DNA of 64,000 nt from assembly GCA_025201765.1 (NCBI GenBank), contig MU623432.1, positions 89,217-153,216 of the forward strand, written 5' to 3'. A program made the position numbers and the translations under genes. The first letter of the stretch is position 1. Every line of letters starts with the position of its first letter. Source of the DNA: Daldinia sp. FL1419. Its lineage: Eukaryota > Ascomycota > Sordariomycetes > Xylariales > Hypoxylaceae. Shown piece after piece: positions 12,501 to 22,676 of this stretch. Under the pieces are notes generated by a model. The model did no database searches. It was given only the letters and a program-made list of their open reading frames with translations, and was not told where the DNA came from.

Positions 12501-15349
12501 CAGGTATACAGAATCACGAGGCGCGCAAAAATTTAGGAAAGACGAAGCTCCAAATTATCGTAAGTGGTCCAAATCCGACATATACATGCCTATCAGGTTA
12601 GGAGGTAAGCGGTCAGGTAAACATCTATCTACACCTACATATCTGCGCGCACACGTCCCATCGAGCGAGATTCTTGTTGGTGCCGGCATTTCCTCCCAAC
12701 ATGCACGGCCAAGAACTCTGGTACCGAGTCGGTATGATGGTAGGCATGAGGACGCATGGGGAAATTTACCTAATGGAGCCAAGAGACCGCGTGCCAGTTG
12801 GGTAGCGGCCGATTGCCGACCTCGCGGGACGAGTCTATGACAAGATCGGCTCCGCCCTCACTCGAAACACGGACGTTGCCTCTTTCGACAGCTGAGGCTC
12901 CCGTGGGAGATTCAAGGGGTGGGTGTGCTGTAGCGATAGGCCGGCAGCGGACGCATCTCCTGGGCCACTTACTGGGCAACCCTATTGGATATTCGAAATT
13001 TTACATTTTACATGCGTATGCGTACTATGTATGTGCATACGCGTGTGTACAATTAAGTGGCTTTTACCTACGACTTCGTCCTTTTCCTGTCGTTATCCTG
13101 ATTCGTCATACCCTGCCGCTACGCTCCTACGTAGTGGAGCGTCGATGGGCCGGGGGGCTAGAATCCCTCTGGCCGTTTCCTGAAGTAGCATCCCATCCCG
13201 TGCGACCTGGAAAACATGTCGCCCGTGCAACGCATCACACAAGTCCAATACACTAAACTAGCACGCAAGCATAAACACCCAGACGGAGATCCTCGTCCCC
13301 GTCAGGAGAGCGTGTGCATACCATATACCATGTAGTATGTATGGTATCAAAAAAGACGTGAGCACCCGTCTAGGAAAAGCAAGATGGGGGACCTTAAGTC
13401 CCACGCCAGACCAGCCAAGGGATCGAATACCACCGCGGCATTTCAAATGACTCACCCCGCACCGGCACGGCCTTGGAGAGAAGAAAGGAGAGGAAGTTGA
13501 TTTACACCGAAGGAACGAGAATATGAGAGGGAAAGAAGGAGCGTCTCGAAAGTCCTTCTCGCCAATTGGTACTGCGCGCAACCGAGTTGGATGCTTTCAC
13601 GAGTACATGCGTCGAAGTGATACCCAAAGCTGTTCGCCCCATGCGTGCAAGCTACGCGAGACGACATATGGTCTCGGAGATGGATGTAGTACAAACCTAG
13701 GCATATCATGCAGTGAAACGAACGACTTGTATCATCCTCATAACGACCAACGGTTGATTTTCCTCTATCTCCCAAAGCTCAAACCCCTCCGATTCGGGGC
13801 GTCCCGGCGAGGAGCCTGATAAGAGTTTTGTTGAATTACTTGCCTACTACGGGTAGGTAGTAAAATAACCGTAAAAGTCTACGACGTCGAAGGGAAAAAG
13901 CATGAGAGCAATAAAGAGTAGCTACAAGGTTCGAACAGCTGCGGCATATTCTGTGATGACTCGGCAGGGTACTTCTGCAGCTATTGCGGCTGAGGAACGC
14001 ACGTGTGCCAGGATTCTACCTTTGGGAGAGAATCGTATAGTTTACGCAGGTAGGCGAGCAGCGGCGTAGGCATGCCACGAGGTTTATTTCTTGGAGTATC
14101 TAGGATACTTGGTATTTCTCGGTCGGGGTAGTCGATTAGAAACGCGACTAAAAACGCCGTAGGAGCTTCTCGAGGTTAAATATTGATCCGTTCTCGCAAG
14201 AGAATCCCTCTTGCCCATCATACAGGGAGCGCACGCCACATCTAACATGGGCCTGATGATAAGAGAATCAAATACTCACCGCTGCTTAGGGCAGCATGCT
14301 ATTTTAGGATTCTTTTCGTTGTCGTATTTTGAAGAGAACCGATTTGTCGCAGCCCTGGTAGTACTGCCGTCTTCGTCGGATATTTTTCGATATTATATCT
14401 ACCTGCCTGTACCGAGTGATCGAATGGGCATATTTCCAAATCACTCAAGGACGCTGTAAGTGAAAGGAGCACCGCATCGCATCCCCTTTCGCTTGCATCC
14501 GCCCCTAAGAAGATAGATTCGGTGGCTCCTTTTACGACGTGGCTGGTCCGCTATAGTTGGCCTGGTCGCTGTTACAAGACAGACAAGCCCGCGAGACCGG
14601 GTGCAGAGAAGAGGGGGACCGGAAGCCTTCGAACGGGTCGGAAATGTGCAATGCATAACAGTGTTCGGGATCCCCAGTATAGTAGAACCTACCGAGAGTC
14701 CAATAGCTAGTGTTCCCCTTGCAGTAACAATCAAGCGGATTAAGCTGTTGTAGCTAAGCCAGGGTCATCCCAGGAATCGTAGCAAAGATCCAAATTTGTT
14801 AAGCCGAATGAAGTAGTCTGATAGCTGCTGATCTCCTGCCTGTCATCGTGATTTGCTGCGATCTTCTAACGTGCCCCAGTCGGAACCCAATTTTACCTCG
14901 TCCTGATCGGCGGCGTGGGTATTCATGTACTTAGTCATGTATTTACATATAACTACGTAGCAGATAGATACTAGTAGGATATCTCCAAGATCAAGTGCAT
15001 ACATTCTCGGTGCCGTGGCACTGTTACTCGTCCGTTACAGCTGAATCAATATTCCACCATCATCCTTGAAAGTGGGTTCTTCGCCCGCGCTAGATTTTAT
15101 CTAAAGCGATATAATCTTAAGTATCACAGCGAATATGTAGATACCTTTTAGGCACTTGATACTATTATGACGGTGTTTCCTATTGATAATATTCGCAATT
15201 CGCAATTTGAGAGGGATTTGGCTTGCCGCCGGCGGTTTGTGTCATGGACCCTACGCTAGGTAAGGTCGTCAATAATTTCCTATACTCTTCCGCATAAACA
15301 CTACGCTTAAAGACGTTTATAATCTCTGTAGCAGTATATCATTTAAAAT
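6505..15349. other. 8.8 kb gene-poor stretch
   Basis: No convincing coding region was found on either strand. Open frames here (for example 6985-7212, 8694-9002, 12009-12266, 12496-12840, 12798-13256, 13258-13581) are short, overlap one another on both strands, often lack an ATG and show no domain. The stretch holds a small tandem repeat (11391-11422) and several CCTAGGTA/GGTAGGTA-type words. The 5' part (6505 to about 7400) must contain the promoter and leader of the Zn2Cys6 gene, and the last few hundred bases the promoter of adenine deaminase. It could be decayed transposon sequence, but no terminal repeat or transposase remnant was recognised. Confidence 0.55.
11391..11422. repeat. Short tandem repeat, 8-bp unit x4
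   Basis: The 8-base unit CTAGGCTG is repeated four times head to tail, with the last base of the fourth copy changed. It lies in non-coding sequence. Confidence 0.9.
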
Positions 15350-16426
15350 ATGTGCAATACGTCGCTGCGCGAGTTTCTGGCAGCTCTGCCCAAAGTCGAA
15401 CACCACGTGCATCTTGAAGGTTCCCTCGACCCCGAGCTCCTGTTCGAACTGGCAGCCAAAAATAATATCGCTCTTCCCTCCGACGACCCAGCCTTTGCCT
15501 CTCCAGAATGTCTCCGGGAACGTTACGAACATTTCCAGAATCTAGACGACTTTCTAAACTACTATTATATCGGCATGTCAGTCTTGATAGACGAGGCCGA
15601 CTTCGAAGCTTTAGCGTATGCCTACTTTTCCAAAGCCGCGTCGCAAAATGTTCGTCACGCAGAAGTCTTTTTCGACCCCCAAGCCCACACATGTCGTGGC
15701 GTCGAGCTTTCGGGGATCATAGGAAGTTTTAGTCGAGCACAAGAAAGAGCGGCAGCTGATTTCGGGATGACCACCGAGTTAATCATGTGCCTGCTTCGGC
15801 ATTTGCCCCTTTCCAATGCCGTGGAGACATTTTCGCAAGTAATAGATGGAGGCTACTATGCCAACGGCACCCTTGCCGGCGTTGGTATGGACTCTTCCGA
15901 GATGCCATACCCACCGTCTTCATGGACAGATCTCTATGACGTTGCAAAGGAATGGGGCATTAGGAGGACGATCCATGCCGGCGAGGAAGGCCCGCCGCTC
16001 TACGTTACTCAAGCCCTCGACCTATTAGATGTAGAGCGTATAGATCATGGCGTCCGTGCTTTGACCGAGGGCGACGATACGTTGGTCGCGCGTCTCGCCT
16101 CTTCCAAGATTTTGCTGACGTTATGTCCGCTATCAAATGTTAGGTTAAACTGCATTGATTCAATAGGTTCATTCCCTTTAAGAAGATTGATAGAGGCCGG
16201 CATCAGGTTCAGTATCAATAGCGATGATCCGGCTTATTTCGGTGGTTACATACTCGAGAATTATTGTGCCCTGCAGGACACGTTCAATTTGAGAGTTGAG
16301 GATTGGGGGGAAATTGCAAGAGGCGCCGTCTTGGGTAGCTGGTGTACTGAGGAGAGAAAGGAGCAGCTTTTGGACGAGATAAAGGGCGTGGTAGGTAAAT
16401 GGAGTATGGAACCTGAAAGAGGATAG
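15350..16426 (+). CDS. AAH1: Adenine deaminase (Aah1 type)
   Basis: A single-exon gene of 358 aa, close to the length of yeast Aah1. It hydrolyses adenine to hypoxanthine and ammonia in purine salvage, in the cytosol/nucleus. Visible motifs of the metal-dependent adenosine/adenine deaminase family are the N-terminal HVH metal ligands (H19, H21) in KVEHHVHLEG, HAGEE (H209, general acid E212), IDHG (H233) and NSDDPAYFGG (D292, D293). The stretches FLNYYYIG, HAEVFFDPQ and LIMCLLRH match the fungal adenine deaminase subgroup rather than animal adenosine deaminase. All expected catalytic residues are present, so it looks functional. The start is the first ATG of the frame. An 8.8 kb gene-poor region lies upstream. 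Confidence 0.93.
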   Translation: MCNTSLREFLAALPKVEHHVHLEGSLDPELLFELAAKNNIALPSDDPAFASPECLRERYEHFQNLDDFLNYYYIGMSVLIDEADFEALAYAYFSKAASQNVRHAEVFFDPQAHTCRGVELSGIIGSFSRAQERAAADFGMTTELIMCLLRHLPLSNAVETFSQVIDGGYYANGTLAGVGMDSSEMPYPPSSWTDLYDVAKEWGIRRTIHAGEEGPPLYVTQALDLLDVERIDHGVRALTEGDDTLVARLASSKILLTLCPLSNVRLNCIDSIGSFPLRRLIEAGIRFSINSDDPAYFGGYILENYCALQDTFNLRVEDWGEIARGAVLGSWCTEERKEQLLDEIKGVVGKWSMEPERG

Positions 16427-17670
16427 TTGGCATTCAAAATATTACCTAGGTACCTATCAGTCTTTCTCAACGGCTTAGGAATATATTAATATTCTACGGC
16501 TGCCTAGCCCGGCACGATGCAATCACAACGTGGTCTATTTATGCCTTTGCTCTTACAGCAGGAGGATGGCATTCCATTTTCCACTTCAAAGACCGGCTGC
16601 CAAATATTTAATCACAGCAAGTGTATATATGGGTTAATAGATAATTAGCCTTTGTTCATATTGCGAAAGGTCTATCCTGTCTAAACACCTAGATAAGACC
16701 TGACAAGAAGTTTTGCGACAGGTATTCTAGTTGGCTTACATGTAGAACAAATATATATGAGTTTTATAATAGAACTTTTCGCAGAAGTTATTTCCTCGCT
16801 TCTTATAAGTCCACTTCTTGACATTTTGTACTTTTTAGAGACATTGGGTCGGTGCCTATTCTACTTTTCTATTGCTTTGTATTTTATAATACTTCGTTTA
16901 CGTTACATTTTACCCATAAAGTGACCGTTTAGGACTATATTTGATTATGTTCTTAAAGCTACCTTCAGGTGTTGTAGTATACGTTTAGGTTTTTGGGTAA
17001 CCTTTACGCCCTTCAGATGTAAGACGTTATAATTGGGAGGTTAAATAACTTAGATTAGGTACATCGGTATCTTTTCTCGTAGAAAAAGAAAGATATCATA
17101 TACAGTTGAGGCTAGTTTTTTACAATAACGTCGATTTCGGCAGTGGAAAAGTAATAGTTCAACACAATGTAGGCACGTGTATTTTTTATGTATCTATTGA
17201 ACCCTGCATTCTTTCTCACAAGTCCCAATTAACAATATTCTCATTAAGAATCAAATTACTTGGACGAAATTGTGATCTGAAACGTTATTGGATATATTGA
17301 GGGGTGATTAGTGGTGGGAAAGGTTGGGGTTGACTAGACAACGCATGTAAACAGCGCGGGCAGGTAGGATCCGACCCGCATCTTTTTTCCATCCTGCCCA
17401 ACCATTTCATTCATTTCTATCAACCATTTTAGAATACGGCGCCAGCATAACGCAACGTACGCACCAAAACCACCCGAATATTCATTATTATGAATTAAAC
17501 AATCTATCCTCTTTTCTTCTTATCTCTTTTTATTTTTTTATTTTTTTGAACCTCGAATACTCGACCCAAAACAGACTATTTGAGATTTACGTCAACCCGT
17601 CCTGCCAGAGCACGCCGACCAACACCAGCACAAATACCAAACAAGATATAAAAAAGGGGATGGGACAGAA
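16427..17670. other. Intergenic, AT-rich
   Basis: This 1.2 kb spacer separates two same-strand genes and is AT-rich with no supported gene. Its last part (about 17380-17670) is pyrimidine-rich and looks like the promoter/leader of the following gene. That leader includes a tiny upstream ORF annotated separately. Confidence 0.6.
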
Positions 17671-17674
17671 ATGA
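17660..17674 (+). promoter_or_regulatory. Four-codon upstream ORF overlapping the main start codon
   Basis: The leader has ATG at 17660 followed by three codons and TGA at 17672-17674. The stop overlaps the ATG of the downstream gene (17671-17673) as ATGA. A ribosome translating the uORF would terminate on top of the main start, which could damp or condition translation by reinitiation. This is inference from sequence only. Confidence 0.5.
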
Positions 17675-20127
17675 CGTCTGATAATCACAAAGACGTCCGG
17701 CCCAGCGTAGAGTCTGACCACGAGTCGGACGACGAATATTACGATAGGGCCGAGGCATCTGAACACACCGAATTTGAAAGGGATAAACATGAGGACACCC
17801 GGGATAATTCGGTATTGAGCGACAGGACGGATGACACCCATGATCAGGCCGCAACAGAGGATTCATATCTTGGAGATCCCGAATATGCAGATACAAATAA
17901 TCAAGCTGACGACGGCGGTGATGCTAGTTCCCATCACGACGCCACGGACGAAGATGTATTTAGCGACAAGAGCCCGCGAAGCTCTCTAGGATCTTATGAT
18001 GCCGTTTCTGAGTCCGGCAAGGCTACTGCAACCCGGTCATCTCGACTTTCGGACGTTCCCCAATACGATCGGGAATACGAAAAGGGTGATTTCATTCCTA
18101 CCGTTCGAGGAATGCCTCGCCCATCCTTTAGAGCTTCTTCGGACGTAAGAGCCATGCCCATGTCCTCACCACCCTCTTCAGTCCTCGGTTCTCCTCGATC
18201 TACAAAGAAGAAATTTCCTACTGTTTCTCGCTTGGGAACGCCTACCGCATCTGCACAATACTCTCCGAAAAGGATGTCGACCCCGTCATGTTTTAAGGGA
18301 CGCAAGGAAGCACCTCTTGTTCTTCTTCATGTCACATTATTACCGCTAAGATGGCCGTGGGGCAGTCTACTAAATAATATCGACGCGGATGATGTGAGCG
18401 AGTCGGTTAAGAGTCTCCGAGAATCTTGGAGACTCTTGCAAGATCGAATTGGCGATACCGTTATCGAAAGAGGTATACTGCTAGGCCATCCTCAGAATGA
18501 CTACGAGGTTCTCGAGGAGCGTCTGCTCGAAGCGTTGGAATTGCCCTTTCGTCGACGAGCCCGAATCTTGGAATGCGGTCATTATCTCGGTCCCGCCAAC
18601 GAATCGACTCTAACCGAAGATGAAGAGAGCGAAGACGAATGGAGTAACCAACGATCCCGTGCAGGGGACAGACGGCATTGGTGTAACGCTTGTAAGAGCG
18701 AGATTCGTGGTGATTCCCTAGGCTCGAGCAAGATCTTTCGGGTCAAGGTTTACGCTAGTAATGGACTGATGAGAGCTGGCGCTTGGGAAGCTTGTTGGAA
18801 AGAGATGGAGCGTGTAGATGTTGAATTGGAACCCATCGTGGGGCCCACTTTGCAAGAGGAGCTGGTCCGTCTTGCCGCGGCTCACCCGGAGGCAGTAATG
18901 GACAAGGAAGGTCAAAGGGAACAAGAGGACCCTCAGCCAGAGGCATGTCGTGTCGGCACCCGGGACGAGGAGCGACTTGACGAGTCGTCACCAAAATCTT
19001 CCGGGACAGCCCAAGCTTCCAAACAAGAGGGGTCTCAACACCAAAACGCATCCTTTTTCGAGCTTTTGCTCCAGTCTGTTGGGGGGTTACTGCAGGACCG
19101 CAGGAATGTCGCCATCTTTACTCTTTGCATTTTCGTCCTCATGCTCGCTTTTCGGAATGCTCCTACCCCAGCGGAGCCCGTTTACGAGCCGGTGATTCAC
19201 CGGATGAGAGATGTCCCCGTTGTACGCCGCGCTCAGTCTATCGATACGTCCCAAGTCCCTACCGTCCAGTTGAGTCCCACGGACTCGTTCGTAGCACCAC
19301 CACCAATCTGCGACGAATCTTTTATGACACCTCAACAGCACGCGCCGCTAGCCGACCCCGCAGCCGATCTAGAGCTGCCTCCCCATGAAGATGTGTCAAT
19401 TACCGAACCATCAGAGCTAGCACCAGCAGAAGAACCTGAAATAGAGCCCATCACTCTAGATTCTGCGAGTGTGTCTAGTGATCATACGGCCAAGCCAGAA
19501 CCGTCAGCCGCCGAGCCCGACTTCGAACCCGCTTTAGAGGAAGACGTGCCAGTTAGCGAGCCTACGGAGACCTCTGTATCCGATCAAGAAGAGCCTGCGG
19601 CTGAAGAGTACCAGCAAGAGGCAACTCAAGACGAGGCTGAACTAGCCTCAACAACTCACGAAGAAGCTCCTGAAATCGCAATTAAATCCACAACAACGCA
19701 GGACGGCACAGCGACACCGATGAGCATCTCTACCGTCTACGCGCCATGCAGCACATTTTCAGGCGCCTACGACCAGTTCGAGTACATGGCACTCCAGTCG
19801 GAGCAGACCGAGACCGTGACGGAGAAGAAAGTTGTTCGGGTCTTCCAGACGGTTACAGAGACGGAGGTGGAGACAGCAACCGAGACCGTTAAGCCGTCCA
19901 CCACCGAAGTTTCAGTAGAGGCAATACCATCCGTTGAACTTGTGGAACCCGTCAAAGGGCTCTCCGAGGGGCCTTCTGAAGAGCTTTCCGAACAGCTTTC
20001 CGAACAGCTTTCCGGGGAACCTTCCGACAAAGAATCTCTAGAAGACTTGATTTCGGTAGCGCCACCGGAGTTGGGGGAGCCAAGCATGACTGAGGCTGTG
20101 GTTGAGGCTGGGGACACCGATTTGTAA
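17671..20127 (+). CDS. Conserved fungal acidic protein with one transmembrane segment, function unknown
   Basis: Single exon, 818 aa. The first about 210 residues are very acidic and Ser-rich (disordered). A globular core follows (about 215-410), with LHVTLLPLRWPWG, a helical stretch and a CNACKSEIRG motif. A hydrophobic segment (about 478-496, AIFTLCIFVLMLAF) should span a membrane once. The C-terminal 320 residues are again acidic, Pro/Glu/Thr-rich and end in short SEQL/SEEL repeats. From memory, similar fungal proteins are often labelled 'pathway-specific nitrogen regulator', but no DNA-binding domain is visible and I do not endorse that name. Topology suggests an acidic protein anchored in an internal membrane. 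It is convergent with the MFS gene downstream. Confidence 0.85.
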   Translation: MTSDNHKDVRPSVESDHESDDEYYDRAEASEHTEFERDKHEDTRDNSVLSDRTDDTHDQAATEDSYLGDPEYADTNNQADDGGDASSHHDATDEDVFSDKSPRSSLGSYDAVSESGKATATRSSRLSDVPQYDREYEKGDFIPTVRGMPRPSFRASSDVRAMPMSSPPSSVLGSPRSTKKKFPTVSRLGTPTASAQYSPKRMSTPSCFKGRKEAPLVLLHVTLLPLRWPWGSLLNNIDADDVSESVKSLRESWRLLQDRIGDTVIERGILLGHPQNDYEVLEERLLEALELPFRRRARILECGHYLGPANESTLTEDEESEDEWSNQRSRAGDRRHWCNACKSEIRGDSLGSSKIFRVKVYASNGLMRAGAWEACWKEMERVDVELEPIVGPTLQEELVRLAAAHPEAVMDKEGQREQEDPQPEACRVGTRDEERLDESSPKSSGTAQASKQEGSQHQNASFFELLLQSVGGLLQDRRNVAIFTLCIFVLMLAFRNAPTPAEPVYEPVIHRMRDVPVVRRAQSIDTSQVPTVQLSPTDSFVAPPPICDESFMTPQQHAPLADPAADLELPPHEDVSITEPSELAPAEEPEIEPITLDSASVSSDHTAKPEPSAAEPDFEPALEEDVPVSEPTETSVSDQEEPAAEEYQQEATQDEAELASTTHEEAPEIAIKSTTTQDGTATPMSISTVYAPCSTFSGAYDQFEYMALQSEQTETVTEKKVVRVFQTVTETEVETATETVKPSTTEVSVEAIPSVELVEPVKGLSEGPSEELSEQLSEQLSGEPSDKESLEDLISVAPPELGEPSMTEAVVEAGDTDL

Positions 20128-20523
20128 TGTAGAGGATATTGAGGCTTATGTGGATAATGAACGAGGGATTTTATTTGACGAGTACGAGTACATACATAAG
20201 CAAGCCGAGCCGATCATGTCAGCGCTTCTGTTTCGCTCTTTTGATGTTTTAATCATGGTTCTGCGTGGTAGGACGGCATAGCCTGTCAGTCAAGATTCTA
20301 ATAGATCGACGATACCAATAGTGTCTCTAGACTGCAGAGTCGATTATCTTGTATATAAAGCAGGGCTCAAATATTACGAAGCCTTATGATATGAGCTGGA
20401 TAGCAGTCCCTTGAACTATACAAGACCGGGTGCACCGTAGGTACGGTAAACTGGGCAACAAATCGATGTTACTTATTATCTACCTAGGCAGTAACGTACT
20501 CTTGGAACGAAGCCTAGTCGAAA
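20128..20523. other. Convergent 3' spacer
   Basis: About 400 bp between two convergent genes. It is AT-rich with no gene seen. It should hold both 3' untranslated regions. Confidence 0.6.
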
Positions 20524-22182
20524 CTAATGAACCAACCCCAACTCGATTCTCTTCTTAACCTCGTGCCAATAATCAAGGCGTTTCGCTTCTCTAAACTTCT
20601 TTCCCCATTTAACCATCACTAGAAATACGCTACAGATGGCTAACCCGATGAAAGCTACACTAATGAAACAATTCTGGTATCCTAGATTGTCGAGCCATGG
20701 TGTAATCCCATAGCTAATAGCAAAACTCATTGTATTACGAATGATAATACAAGTAGTCAACGCATCGCCCGAAATATCTCGATACGTGTCGATCAGATAC
20801 GAGACGCTGAGGGTAACGCCCATCGTATTAGCGAACGCCGTAGTACACATGGCAACAATAAGACCAAACCAGTGTATGTGGCGGGCAGCTCCAACACCCC
20901 AGAGAATAAGCGAGCCAGGTATCACCAAGGTCGCAACGGAAAAAAGCCAGAGTCGGTGCTCAGGTTCGGACACGCCATTGTTTCTACGGGCTAGTCGGAT
21001 GACGAAGCGATCCGAAAACACGCCCGTGAAAGCCGCGGCGGCAACGACTCCTACCATACAGGAAACATAGCTCAAACCAACTAGAGAAGGGCGAAAATTA
21101 TAGGGCGCGCCGCCCAAGATGATGGAGCTCGTGGCGTTGAGGATATTAAAGTAGACAAGGTACGTCCCGTAGCTAAACCCGGAATAGAATACGACGGGCC
21201 ACGATAGGAGCTTTAAAGACTGCCACGCTCTGTAGTGCATCATGAACGGGCGCGGCTTATCGACTAGAGCTAATTTTTGCCAAAACGTCTTTGTCTCTGC
21301 GATTGGTCCACCTTCTGGAGAAGGAATTCGCTCGATGGTACCAGACGGGTCTGCCAAGGCTTCTTCGCCTTTCTCTCCCGGCTCGTGTACTCTGCCGTTA
21401 GATTCGGCGACGATACCGACGATACCGACGGTACCGATGGTACTTCGGTCGTAATTGGTCTCCTCCATAAAAAAACACAGAAATAGCCAAGTGGCACCGC
21501 AGAATATAGCCTGAAAGTAAAAAACCCACCGATAACCAACACCATCGTTTATGAACCCGCAAATGACGGGGGCGAAAAAGTTGCTGCCTACTAACGTGAA
21601 TGCGTACCAACCCATATAAGTCGCTCTCTCGTGGGCGAAGAAGAGATCAGCAATACTGGTTTCAGGCAGAGCTTCGATAGGCGCCGCGAAGAAGCCCGTA
21701 AGGACGCGGTTCGCAATCCACTGGCCGTTGCCGCGCGCATAGGGTCCCCAAATCGTAACAGCCGTGAGCGCGAGGAGCGATATCAGGTATGTAAGCCGTT
21801 TCCCAAATTGTAACGCAAACGGTTGCCAGAAGAGCAGACCCCAACCTAATAGTAAAAACATATAGCCAGTTCCGGCATTAAGGTCGCCCTCGCTAACGGA
21901 TAGAGCTGTAGAAAGAGGCACGAGCACCGAATAGACAACCGATAGTGCCATACCGTTAAACCAGGCATATAAGAGAGCGCAAGCCAAAGCTAGATACTTG
22001 CGCCGAGGAGTCCAATTTAACGGGTCGTCCGGGTCTGCAGACGGTGTCGGTACCAATACAATATCTTTCTGGTCCTTGGCGTGTCTTGTCGCTATCGTGT
22101 GCTCGAGATCAACGAGGTGGACGGTTCCCGGGACCAGCGACTCGTCGATCTCGCCGGGGTCCGAAATTGCTGGTAGAGCCAT
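20524..22182 (-). CDS. MFS transporter, HOL1/multidrug-like
   Basis: Single exon, 552 aa. The N-terminal cytosolic tail carries the DPDDPLNW motif typical of fungal drug:H+ antiporter-like MFS proteins. About 12 hydrophobic helices follow, starting with YLALACALLYAWFNGMALS. A charged cytosolic loop of about 70 residues (roughly 230-300) separates the two halves. NRVLTGFFAAPIEALPETSIADLFFAHER is the segment (split here for description) around helices 4-5 that marks the HOL1-type group. It sits in the plasma membrane or vacuole and probably exports or imports a small cation/organic solute; the substrate cannot be told. A GGTACCGTCGGTATCG-like microsatellite inside the loop codes for Gly/Val/Ile repeats. 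Confidence 0.88.
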   Translation of the reverse strand: MALPAISDPGEIDESLVPGTVHLVDLEHTIATRHAKDQKDIVLVPTPSADPDDPLNWTPRRKYLALACALLYAWFNGMALSVVYSVLVPLSTALSVSEGDLNAGTGYMFLLLGWGLLFWQPFALQFGKRLTYLISLLALTAVTIWGPYARGNGQWIANRVLTGFFAAPIEALPETSIADLFFAHERATYMGWYAFTLVGSNFFAPVICGFINDGVGYRWVFYFQAIFCGATWLFLCFFMEETNYDRSTIGTVGIVGIVAESNGRVHEPGEKGEEALADPSGTIERIPSPEGGPIAETKTFWQKLALVDKPRPFMMHYRAWQSLKLLSWPVVFYSGFSYGTYLVYFNILNATSSIILGGAPYNFRPSLVGLSYVSCMVGVVAAAAFTGVFSDRFVIRLARRNNGVSEPEHRLWLFSVATLVIPGSLILWGVGAARHIHWFGLIVAMCTTAFANTMGVTLSVSYLIDTYRDISGDALTTCIIIRNTMSFAISYGITPWLDNLGYQNCFISVAFIGLAICSVFLVMVKWGKKFREAKRLDYWHEVKKRIELGLVH

Positions 22183-22676
22183 ATTAAGTTCGCCGTCATC
22201 AGCAAAGCCAATACTAGATGGCCTTTTTTCCTCTTGTAAATAAGAAGTAGAGAAACGAAGAGTAATAAAGCAGTTAAAGTCTCACGCTTATCCTCCCCGC
22301 ACGCGCACCTCGCCGAGGAGAAGCGTGAGATTGGGGAAAGCAGTTATCTGAACCCCTGTCGATCTACAGCGTTGTAACCATCGATATGTATGAGCTGAAG
22401 ATAAGGGCGTTTTGCATTGTATGTACAACAATGATCTTTGGTGTTCCCAAGTACATGCATCCCAGTACGCTCTTTATTGACCTAACTGATAAGAGCCGTC
22501 TCGACCCTATTGGTCTGATATAGTGATAGTTCTAGATGCGAATAAGTTCGACTCGAGTTATTTCGTATTAGCGCGTGGACGTGTTTATCTAGTACCTTTT
22601 GATTATACGGTATTGGTGGTGTAAATTTGGGTCTTGTAAATTGATGTCATACCGAGAGTATCAAAACTGTTTATAA
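22183..22676. other. Intergenic, promoter of MFS gene and 3' end of F-box gene
   Basis: About 490 bp between two minus-strand genes. No gene or repeat was recognised. Confidence 0.6.

Noticed and set aside
12496..13581. Several 70-150 codon frames on both strands
   Set aside because: They overlap each other in opposite senses, some begin at non-ATG codons, and none shows a motif or plausible splice partner.
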